NCBI GenBank assembly: GCA_017990155.1
Contig: JAGNOM010000014.1
Location: 1-17,835 of the forward strand
Direction of reading: 5' to 3'
Source of the DNA: Propionivibrio sp.
GTDB taxonomy: Bacteria; Pseudomonadota; Gammaproteobacteria; Burkholderiales; Rhodocyclaceae
DNA length: 17,835 nt
This document shows, in pieces, positions 11,931 to 17,835 of the stretch. The first letter of the stretch is position 1. The number at the start of each line of letters is the position of its first letter. The notes beneath the pieces are model-generated. The model had not been told where the DNA came from, did no database searches, and saw nothing but the letters and a program-made list of their open reading frames with translations. Made by a program: the position numbers and the translations under genes.

Positions 11931-12004
11931 TGGAGGCGCGAGCCGGAGTCGAACCGACCTACACGGATTTGCAATCCGGTGCATAACCGCTTTGCTATCG
12001 CGCC
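11931..12004 (-). tRNA. cysT: tRNA-Cys (anticodon GCA)
   Basis: The 74-base tRNA includes an encoded CCA. Acceptor GGCGCGA pairs with TCGCGCC, and the anticodon loop TTGCAAA gives GCA. The discriminator is T, as is usual for cysteine tRNA. The spacer to the following tRNA-Gly is only seven bases, so the two are surely cotranscribed. Confidence 0.95.
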
Positions 12005-12039
12005 GCGCCTACCTCACGATAGGTACTGCATGAACTACA

Positions 12040-12058
12040 AAGGAGCCAAAAGCTCCTT
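12040..12058 (-). other. hairpin between the first tRNA-Gly and tRNA-Cys
   Basis: AAGGAGC (12040-12046) pairs with GCTCCTT (12052-12058) around a five-base loop. On the minus strand it is followed by TTTGTAG only, so the U-tract is poor. It is either a weak terminator or an RNA-processing hairpin within the tRNA precursor. Confidence 0.4.
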
Positions 12059-12066
12059 GAAAAAAC

Positions 12067-12142
12067 TGGAGCGGGAGAAGAGTCTCGAACTCTCGACCTA
12101 TACCTTGGCAAGGTATCGCTCTACCAACTGAGCTACTCCCGC
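12067..12142 (-). tRNA. glyW: tRNA-Gly (anticodon GCC), copy 1
   Basis: First tRNA of the operon, 76 bases with an encoded CCA and the same sequence as copy 2. The anticodon is GCC. It follows pgsA by 68 bases but has its own strong promoter in that gap. Its position after uvrC-pgsA corresponds to glyW of E. coli. Confidence 0.95.
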
Positions 12143-12157
12143 GTGAAGCGAGTGCGC

Positions 12158-12185
12158 ATTATAAAGACTTGGCGCGACCTGTCAA
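12158..12185 (-). promoter_or_regulatory. consensus sigma-70 promoter of the tRNA operon
   Basis: On the minus strand TTGACA (12185-12180) and TATAAT (12163-12158), both perfect, are separated by 16 bases. A GC-rich stretch (GCGCACTCGC) follows up to the expected start near 12151. That kind of discriminator is typical of stable-RNA promoters under stringent control. tRNA-Gly begins at 12142. Confidence 0.85.
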
Positions 12186-12210
12186 CGCAAAATCCGGAAT
12201 TGCTCGCTAT

Positions 12211-12789
12211 TTACTTCTTTTTGTCCTGTTGCGCGAGGTGCGGCCATGCCATGCGCATGTAGTAGCCCATCGACCACAACGTCAGAACCGATGCGACGTA
12301 GATCAGCCATGTTCCGATCGTTTGCACGTCAAATCCATAGACCGGGTTGTGGAACAGCAGCAGCGGTATCGACACCATTTGTGCCGCCGTCTTGACCTTG
12401 CCGACCATCGAAACAGCGACGCTCCGGTGGGCGCCAATCTGCGCCATCCATTCACGTAACGCAGAAATGGTGATTTCGCGGCCGATGATGATGGCGGCGA
12501 AGATCGCATCGAGGCGACCCAGCTGGACGAGCATGATCAACGCCGCAGCAACAACCAGTTTGTCCGCTACCGGGTCAAGGAAGGCACCGAAGGCGGACGT
12601 CTCGTTCCAGCGCCGCGCCAGGTAGCCATCCAGCCAATCGGTGACGCTGGCAACGACGAAGACAAGCATCGCCGCGAGGTCCCGGCCGACGCCAAGCATC
12701 CAGGAGTCCGGGACGTAGTAGATGGCGATCATCAGCGGGATCATGACGATCCGCAGCCAGGTCAATAGAATCGGTATGTTGAAGGGCAT
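12211..12789 (-). CDS. pgsA: CDP-diacylglycerol-glycerol-3-phosphate 3-phosphatidyltransferase
   Basis: The 192-residue inner-membrane enzyme makes phosphatidylglycerol phosphate from CDP-diacylglycerol and glycerol-3-phosphate, the committed step to phosphatidylglycerol and cardiolipin. The CDP-alcohol phosphotransferase motif D-G-x2-A-R-x8-G-x3-D-x3-D is complete at D54, G55, A58, R59, G68, D72 and D76. Several hydrophobic segments span the rest, and the tail is QQDKKK. The ATG at 12789 overlaps the uvrC stop as TGATG, implying coupled translation; a TTG one codon earlier is less likely. The uvrC-pgsA order is conserved in proteobacteria. Confidence 0.95.
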   Translation of the reverse strand: MPFNIPILLTWLRIVMIPLMIAIYYVPDSWMLGVGRDLAAMLVFVVASVTDWLDGYLARRWNETSAFGAFLDPVADKLVVAAALIMLVQLGRLDAIFAAIIIGREITISALREWMAQIGAHRSVAVSMVGKVKTAAQMVSIPLLLFHNPVYGFDVQTIGTWLIYVASVLTLWSMGYYMRMAWPHLAQQDKKK

Positions 12790-14621
12790 CAATGTAGCGC
12801 CGAATAAATTGTCTCTGCCAACTCCCGGCTGATTCCGGGAACGGCTGTCAGTTGATCAACGCCTGCATTGGTTATTCCCTGCAAGCCACCGAAATGTGAA
12901 ATCAGTGCTTTGCGCCGCTTTGGACCGATGCCCGCAATCTCTTCCAGACGGGAAACACGCCGCGTTTTGCTGCGTTGCGCGCGATGCCCCGAAACGGCAA
13001 AACGGTGCGCCTCGTCGCGAATTTCCTGGATCAGATGGAGCGCCGGATGTTCCGCCGGCAATTGTACCGGTTCGCGACCGTCGGCGAAAATCAGTACCTC
13101 GAGTCCGGGCTTTCTGGCTTCGCCCTTGGCCACGCCGAGCATGGGCAGATGAGAGAGTCCAAGCTCCTCAAGCGCGGAGGCGGCCATGCCGACCTGCCCT
13201 TTGCCGCCATCGATCAGGATCAGGCTCGGCGCGACACTTTCGCCACTGGCCACTTTCTCGTAACGCCGCAGCACCGCCTGGCGGATCGCTGCATAGTCGT
13301 CACCGGGCTGGATGTCCTTGATGTTGAATCTACGGTACTCCGACTTCTGCATGCCGTTTCCCTGATAGACGACACAGGAGGCGACTGCTGATTCGCCTTG
13401 GGTGTGACTGATGTCGAAACACTCGATCCGCGCTTCTCCCGTTTCATCGTTCTCCAGGCCAATCGCCTCGCGCAATGCGTCGAGGCGTACCGATTGCCGC
13501 GAAAGCGTCGCGCGCCTTGCCAGAATCGCGAGTTTCGCATTCTGCTCGGCCATTTCGACCCAGACCTTCTGCATGGTCAGTCGCGGCTCAACGATCGGCA
13601 CCGGACGACCAGCCAGTTCGGAAAGCGTGCTGCCGACCTCGGTGTCGTTCAGATTCTGATTGAGATAAATGCGCATCGGGATTGGATGCGAGAGGTAATG
13701 CTGATACAGGAAGGCAGCGAGGACCTCGAGCGGTGAACTTCCGCCGGCGTTGGTCGGGAACTGCGGTTTGTCGCCAAGATGGCGTCCGCCGCGAACCATC
13801 GCCAGATTGACGCACACGAGCTTGTCTTCTGCGACGACGACCACAACATCAACGTCCTCACCCTTGCCGCTCTCGACGTACTGTTTATCCTGTACCTGGC
13901 GCAAGGAACGGATCTGATCGCGATAGATCGCCGCTTGCTCGAATGCCAGTTCGTTGGCCGCCTTGTCCATGGCTTCGCTGAGTCGCCCGATGACTTCCTG
14001 CTGCTTTCCCAACAGGAAGAGCGAAGCCATCTGCACGTCGCGTGCGTAGTCCTCGGGAGCGATCAAATCGACGCACGGCCCGGAACAGCGCTTGATCTGG
14101 TACAGCAGACAAGGACGCGAGCGGTTGCTGTACACCGAGTCTTCACACGTGCGCAGGCGGAACATCCGTTGCAGGAGCGTGATGCTTGCGCGCACGGCCG
14201 TCGAGGACGGAAACGGGCCGAAGTAATCTGATTTACGATCGGTGTTGCCACGAAAGAAGGCAAGACGCGGGAACTCGTCACGCGTGATGACGATGTACGG
14301 ATAGGATTTGTCGTCGCGAAACAGGATGTTGTAACGCGGCGCGAGGCTCTTGATCAGATTGTTTTCAAGCAGCAGCGCTTCGGCTTCAGAACGCGTGACC
14401 GTCGTTTCCACCTTGGCGATCTGGGTCACCATCAGCGCAATGCGCGGGCTCGGATGGTTGTCGCGGAAGTACGACGCCACGCGCTTCTTCAGGTTCTTCG
14501 CCTTGCCAACGTAGAGCACCTTGCCATCGGCATCGAGCATCCGGTAAACCCCGGGCAAATCGGTCAGGGTGGCCAGCAGTTCCCTGGCGTCGAATCCAGG
14601 CGGGGTTTGCTTCTCGTCCAT
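12789..14621 (-). CDS. uvrC: excinuclease ABC subunit C
   Basis: The 610-residue UvrC makes both incisions in nucleotide excision repair after UvrB loading. The GIY-YIG nuclease domain is at about 22-100 (LPGVYRML, VLYVGKAKNLKKRV). Four cysteines in TCEDSVYSNRSRPC and KRCSGPC (about 160-183) match the iron-sulphur ligands described for E. coli UvrC. The UVR/UvrB-binding helix pair follows (ANELAFEQAAIYRDQIRSL, about 207-225). The RNase H-like nuclease domain has CFDISHTQGE and LILIDGGKGQV. Two helix-hairpin-helix motifs close the protein (IAGIGPKRRKAL, LTAVPGISRELA). No clear ribosome binding site precedes the ATG at 14621, but the N-terminus has the usual length. It is divergent from earP, with only 17 bases between the chosen starts. 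Confidence 0.95.
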   Translation of the reverse strand: MDEKQTPPGFDARELLATLTDLPGVYRMLDADGKVLYVGKAKNLKKRVASYFRDNHPSPRIALMVTQIAKVETTVTRSEAEALLLENNLIKSLAPRYNILFRDDKSYPYIVITRDEFPRLAFFRGNTDRKSDYFGPFPSSTAVRASITLLQRMFRLRTCEDSVYSNRSRPCLLYQIKRCSGPCVDLIAPEDYARDVQMASLFLLGKQQEVIGRLSEAMDKAANELAFEQAAIYRDQIRSLRQVQDKQYVESGKGEDVDVVVVVAEDKLVCVNLAMVRGGRHLGDKPQFPTNAGGSSPLEVLAAFLYQHYLSHPIPMRIYLNQNLNDTEVGSTLSELAGRPVPIVEPRLTMQKVWVEMAEQNAKLAILARRATLSRQSVRLDALREAIGLENDETGEARIECFDISHTQGESAVASCVVYQGNGMQKSEYRRFNIKDIQPGDDYAAIRQAVLRRYEKVASGESVAPSLILIDGGKGQVGMAASALEELGLSHLPMLGVAKGEARKPGLEVLIFADGREPVQLPAEHPALHLIQEIRDEAHRFAVSGHRAQRSKTRRVSRLEEIAGIGPKRRKALISHFGGLQGITNAGVDQLTAVPGISRELAETIYSALH

Positions 14622-14638
14622 GAGTCGGAGCGGTTACG

Positions 14639-15829
14639 ATGTCGGCTTTTGATGTTATCACGCCGTACCGCCGCGCTATGACCTCATCCAGGCTCCAATC
14701 CGACTGGGATATCTTCTGCAATGTCATCGACAACTATGGCGACATTGGCGTCTGCTGGCGCCTGGCGCGCCAACTTGCGAGCGAACATGGTTTTCGGATT
14801 CGGTTGTGGGTCGATGAACTGGCGGCATTTCGGCACATCTGTCCGGAGATCGACACGCGTTCGCCATGCCAAACCGTGGCCGGTATCGAAGTCCGGCGTT
14901 GGGACTCCGACTTCCAGTCCGCCCAACCCGGCGATGTGGTCGTCGAGGCTTTCGCCTGCCGGCTTCCCGAGCGATTCGTCGAAGCCATGGCCGCGTGCAA
15001 GACCGCACCGGTATGGATCAACCTCGACTATCTGAGCGCGGAAGATTGGGTGTCGGGTTGTCACGGTCTGCCCTCGCCTCACCCGCAATTTCCACTGACG
15101 AAGTATTTCTTCTTTCCCGGATTCACGCCCACGACCGGCGGACTGATTCGCGAGCGGAATCTTGCGACAAGGCGTGATGAATTCCGCGCCTCGCCTAAAC
15201 AGCAACGCGCGTTCTGGCGTCGGCTTGACCAGACGCCGCCGGTCGCCGGGACGCTGATCGTTTCGCTGTTCTCGTACGAGAATCAGAACCTCACCACCCT
15301 GCTTAACCTTTGGGAAACAGGGAATTCGCCTTTCTGTTGCCTGCTGCCTGCAACACGCTCGCTTCCGGCGGTCGAAGCTTTCGTAGGCCACCCTGTTTCA
15401 CCGGGAGACATCATTCAACGCGGAAATCTCGAGCTGCGCATCCTGCCCTTCGTATCGCAGCCCGATTACGACCATCTCCTGTGGCTATGCGATATCAACT
15501 TCGTTCGTGGCGAAGACTCGTTTGTCCGCGCGCAATGGGCGGCTCGGCCGATGGTGTGGCAGATCTACCCGCAGGACGACGAAGCCCATCTCGTCAAACT
15601 GAACGCGTTCCTCGATCTGTACTGCGCCGGTCGCCCGGAAGCCAAGGTGGCATTGGTCAGAAAACTCTTTCTGGCGTGGAATGGCGGCCGTCTCACACGC
15701 GGAATCTGGGCGGACTGGATCGAGGCACTTCCGGCGCATCGCCAGCACGCGATCGAGTGGGAAAAATATCTTGGAAAACAGGAAGATTTGTGCAGTTCCT
15801 TGGTGCGTTTTTGCCGTTCCAAGTTATAA
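14639..15829 (+). CDS. earP: EF-P arginine rhamnosyltransferase
   Basis: EarP (DUF2331) transfers rhamnose from dTDP-rhamnose to Arg32 of elongation factor P. Its usual partner efp is the next gene. The 396-residue frame shows the family N-terminus DWDIFCNVIDNYGDIGVCWR with the two conserved Asp (D31 and D35 by this start). It also has LDYLSAEDWV, KYFFFPGFTPTTGGLIRE, and the donor-binding block RGEDSFVRAQWAARPMVWQI, whose Glu and aromatic residues are expected to contact the sugar nucleotide. GGAG (14627-14630) eight bases before the ATG at 14639 supports this start. An ATG at 14678, with no ribosome binding site, would give the N-terminal length more usual in homologues (383 residues). The stop codon lies inside a TATAAT that probably serves efp. 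Confidence 0.93.
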   Translation: MSAFDVITPYRRAMTSSRLQSDWDIFCNVIDNYGDIGVCWRLARQLASEHGFRIRLWVDELAAFRHICPEIDTRSPCQTVAGIEVRRWDSDFQSAQPGDVVVEAFACRLPERFVEAMAACKTAPVWINLDYLSAEDWVSGCHGLPSPHPQFPLTKYFFFPGFTPTTGGLIRERNLATRRDEFRASPKQQRAFWRRLDQTPPVAGTLIVSLFSYENQNLTTLLNLWETGNSPFCCLLPATRSLPAVEAFVGHPVSPGDIIQRGNLELRILPFVSQPDYDHLLWLCDINFVRGEDSFVRAQWAARPMVWQIYPQDDEAHLVKLNAFLDLYCAGRPEAKVALVRKLFLAWNGGRLTRGIWADWIEALPAHRQHAIEWEKYLGKQEDLCSSLVRFCRSKL

Positions 15830-15830
15830 T
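15825..15830 (+). promoter_or_regulatory. perfect -10 hexamer for efp overlapping the earP stop codon
   Basis: TATAAT at 15825-15830 contains the earP stop codon (15827-15829) and is followed by a GC-rich GCGCGG. A partial -35, TTGGTG (15800-15805), is 19 bases upstream, longer than ideal. It would give efp a separate transcript with a roughly 30-base leader, fitting the need for far more EF-P than EarP. Confidence 0.5.
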
Positions 15831-15866
15831 GCGCGGCTAATTTTTCCCGATACCCCGGAACGAACT

Positions 15867-16424
15867 ATGAAAACCGCACAAGAACTCCGCGCTGGCAACG
15901 TCTTTATGGTCGGCAACGACCCGATGGTTGTCCTCAAGTCTGAATACAGCAAGTCTGGCCGCAACGCTTCGGTCGTCAAGATGAAGATGAAGAACCTGCT
16001 CACCGGTTCGCCGTCCGAAACCGTCTATCGCGCTGACGACAAGTTTGACGTTGTCCAGCTCGAGCGCAAAGAAGTCACCTACTCGTACTTCGCCGATCCG
16101 ATGTATGTCTTCATGGACGCCGAGTACAACCAGTACGAAATTGAAGGCGAGTGCATGGCTGACGCGCTGGCCTACCTCGAAGACGGCATGCCCTGCGAAG
16201 TGGTCTTCTACGAAGGCAAGGCAATCTCGGTCGAAATGCCGAATAGTCTCGTTCGGGAAGTCATCTACACCGAACCGGCCGTCAAGGGCGATACTTCCGG
16301 CAAAGTGATGAAGCCGGCCCGTCTCTCCACCGGATTCGAACTCCCGGTGCCGGCCTTCGTTGAAATCGGCGACAAGATCGAAATCGACACCCGCACCAAC
16401 GAGTACCGCGCCCGCGTCAAGTAA
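15867..16424 (+). CDS. efp: elongation factor P, Arg32 type
   Basis: The 185-residue EF-P has the usual three beta-barrel domains and binds between the P and E sites of ribosomes stalled on consecutive prolines. The tip loop reads EYSKSGRNAS with R32 at the modification site, so this is the rhamnosylated subfamily rather than the beta-lysylated Lys34 one. That agrees with earP directly upstream. The C-terminal signature EIGDKIEIDTRTNEYRARVK is typical. The ATG at 15867 gives the standard length; the frame is open into earP, but that extension is not EF-P-like. A weak GGAACG precedes the start. A strong terminator follows at 16443. Confidence 0.97.
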   Translation: MKTAQELRAGNVFMVGNDPMVVLKSEYSKSGRNASVVKMKMKNLLTGSPSETVYRADDKFDVVQLERKEVTYSYFADPMYVFMDAEYNQYEIEGECMADALAYLEDGMPCEVVFYEGKAISVEMPNSLVREVIYTEPAVKGDTSGKVMKPARLSTGFELPVPAFVEIGDKIEIDTRTNEYRARVK

Positions 16425-16442
16425 GCGCCGTAAATAGTCCCC

Positions 16443-16470
16443 AAAAAAGGCAACTTCGGTTGCCTTTTTT
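16443..16470 (+). terminator. intrinsic terminator of efp with a UUCG tetraloop
   Basis: GGCAAC (16449-16454), TTCG loop, GTTGCC (16459-16464), then six Ts and an A-run on the 5' side. The C(UUCG)G closing pair makes an unusually stable hairpin. The symmetry of the A and T tracts would allow function on both strands. Confidence 0.9.
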
Positions 16471-16645
16471 GCTTTCAGGACCAGCACGTGCTACTACCTC
16501 AAGTAGGCACCAATCCTGGAAAGCGTGAAGAATACGTGCTTCGCATAGAACCATTGCCTATTCTTTGAGGTCCGTGTCTGAAGTCGTAGCAGAATCGAAT
16601 GGATCGTTCTGCTGCAAAGATCAGAACTAGAGAACGCCAATTCCA

Positions 16646-17835
16646 ATGAATCTTCTGCTGACCGTCCTTACCCCTTTCCTTGGCGCGCCGCTGGTTGCCT
16701 GGTGTTCCCTTCGCGGACGCAAGCCGGCGGCCTGGGCGAGCGGTGCGGTCGCCCTGCTTTCGTTCGCCTGGCTGTTTCCGCTGTTGCCAGGCACGTTGGA
16801 TGGCGACGTGACAATCCAGCGTTTCTCGTGGATTCCGGCAGCCGGGCTCGACCTGGCGTTCCGCCTGGACGGACTCGGAATGCTCTTCATGTTCCTCATC
16901 CTCGGCATCGGGCTGCTGGTCATTCTCTATGCCTACTACTACCTGTCGACAAAAGATCATCTCGGCCGGCTCTATGCCTATCTGCTCTTGTTCATGGGCT
17001 CGATGCTCGGTGTCGTGCTCTCGGAGAACCTCATCCAGCTCCTGATCTTTTGGGAACTGACCAGCCTCTCATCCTTCCTGCTGATCGCCTACTGGCGGCA
17101 GACCAAGGCCGCACGTCGCGGCGCACGGATGGCGCTGACGGTCACCGGTGCCGGCGGACTCGCGTTGCTCGGCGGATTCATCCTGATCGGCCAGATTGTC
17201 GGCAGCTATGATCTGACTACGGTACTGGCGAGTGGCGACCTGGTGCGCGCCCATCCGCTCTACACCCCTGCACTGCTTCTGGTTCTGCTTGGCGCGTTCA
17301 CCAAGTCGGCCCAATTCCCTTTCCACTTCTGGCTACCGCACGCGATGGCGGCGCCGACGCCGGTCTCGTCCTACCTGCACTCGGCGACGATGGTCAAGGC
17401 CGGCGTTTTTCTTCTCGCCCGGCTGTTTCCGGTTCTTTCCGGCACCACTGAATGGACCTTGATTGTCGGCGGCGTTGGCCTGACGACGCTGCTGATCGGC
17501 GCCGTCTTCGCACTGTTCAAGCACGACCTGAAAGGCCTGCTGGCGTACTCCACGATCAGCCACCTTGGCCTCGTGACCGCCTTGTTCGGGATCGGCACAC
17601 CACTCGCCGCCGTCGCCGGCGTGTTCCACATCATCAACCACGCGACCTTCAAGGCCGGCCTGTTCATGGCGGCGGGAATCATCGATCACGAGTGCGGCAC
17701 CCGCGATATGCGACGGATCAACGGCCTCTGGCGCTACATGCCACAGACGGCAATCCTGGCGATGGTGGCGTCTGCGGCAATGGCTGGCGTTCCGCTTTTC
17801 AACGGCTTCCTGTCGAAGGAGATGTTCTTCGCCGA
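16646..17835 (+). CDS. mrpA: Na+/H+ antiporter subunit A, MrpA/MnhA/PhaA type (3' truncated by window)
   Basis: The frame runs from an ATG at 16646 through 396 codons to the window edge. It encodes a polytopic membrane protein of the NuoL/MrpA family. Key landmarks are ENLIQLLIFWELTSLSSFLL (127-146) with E137, the proton-channel Glu; TKSAQFPFHFWLPHAM (219-234) with K220; SSYLHSATMVKAGVFLLARL (241-260) with K251; and INHATFKAGLFMAAGIIDHE. FWELTS and HSATMVKAGVF are closer to the Mrp A subunit than to NuoL. The complex exchanges cytoplasmic Na+ or K+ for protons. The ribosome binding site is weak (GAGAA near 16630-16634). Other mrp genes are expected to the right. NuoL or a hydrogenase-type relative cannot be fully excluded from this portion. 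Confidence 0.85.
   Translation, partial: MNLLLTVLTPFLGAPLVAWCSLRGRKPAAWASGAVALLSFAWLFPLLPGTLDGDVTIQRFSWIPAAGLDLAFRLDGLGMLFMFLILGIGLLVILYAYYYLSTKDHLGRLYAYLLLFMGSMLGVVLSENLIQLLIFWELTSLSSFLLIAYWRQTKAARRGARMALTVTGAGGLALLGGFILIGQIVGSYDLTTVLASGDLVRAHPLYTPALLLVLLGAFTKSAQFPFHFWLPHAMAAPTPVSSYLHSATMVKAGVFLLARLFPVLSGTTEWTLIVGGVGLTTLLIGAVFALFKHDLKGLLAYSTISHLGLVTALFGIGTPLAAVAGVFHIINHATFKAGLFMAAGIIDHECGTRDMRRINGLWRYMPQTAILAMVASAAMAGVPLFNGFLSKEMFFA

Noticed and set aside
11684..12142. tRNA cluster as a prophage or island attachment site
   Set aside because: No integrase, no repeated tRNA 3' fragment and no foreign-looking genes are seen nearby; the two identical tRNA-Gly genes are complete.
16499..16960. 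Minus-strand frame of 153 codons over the efp-mrpA gap
   Set aside because: It covers the start of mrpA antisense, is low in hydrophobic residues and rich in Gln/Arg/Glu, and has no homology I recognise.
1..17835. CRISPR array, insertion sequence, toxin-antitoxin or defence system
   Set aside because: No regularly spaced repeats, transposase motifs, or nuclease/antitoxin pairs were found on either strand.

Overview
The window (17.8 kb, GC-rich) looks like chromosomal DNA of a betaproteobacterium, most likely Rhodocyclales (Azonexus/Dechloromonas/Accumulibacter-like). This placement is an inference from several features: an EarP/EF-P(Arg32) pair, the uvrC-pgsA-tRNA(Gly-Cys-Leu) block known from proteobacteria, a LexA box of the CTGT-N8-ACAG type, and abundant HD-GYP/hybrid-kinase signalling. 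I see no IS element, phage gene, integrase or CRISPR array. Almost everything is recognisable core or signalling genome.

Layout. (1) 1-2000: the last codons of an unidentified gene; a ChrR-type NADPH:FMN/quinone reductase (minus strand); a small two-helix membrane protein; a 47-residue single-helix protein (minus strand); and an 85-residue SemiSWEET sugar transporter (minus strand). The transporter is preceded by a structured leader with an intrinsic terminator and a possible antiterminator pairing. (2) 1985-4085: direct-repeat operator-like boxes, a secreted Met/Gly-rich protein, and a ferric-reductase-type membrane flavocytochrome. (3) 4122-8146, minus strand: an HD-GYP phosphodiesterase translationally coupled to a soluble hybrid histidine kinase with PAS, HisKA, HATPase, two REC domains and HPt. 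(4) 8255-10170: dinB (Pol IV), whose start codon lies inside a LexA box, then convergent yafJ. (5) 10392-11609: an RpfG-like REC-HD-GYP response regulator. (6) 11626-14621, minus strand: uvrC, pgsA and a tRNA operon (Gly, Cys, Gly, Leu) with a consensus promoter. (7) 14639-16470: earP and efp, ending in a UUCG-loop terminator. (8) 16646-end: the start of an MrpA-type Na+/H+ antiporter subunit.

How the parts work together. EarP rhamnosylates Arg32 of EF-P, the next gene, so the pair supports translation of polyproline stretches. UvrC (excision repair) and DinB (translesion synthesis) are DNA-damage functions. The HD-GYP/hybrid-kinase operon diverges from dinB across the LexA box, so a DNA-damage link to cyclic-di-GMP turnover is possible but unproven. 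The secreted Met/Gly-rich protein and the ferric reductase probably form one unit handling redox metals at the cell envelope.

The least-explained elements are the SemiSWEET leader (1831-1950), the paired GTAAC-N5-GTAA(C/G) boxes (1985-2055), and dinB, which has no ribosome binding site and a probable leaderless transcript.
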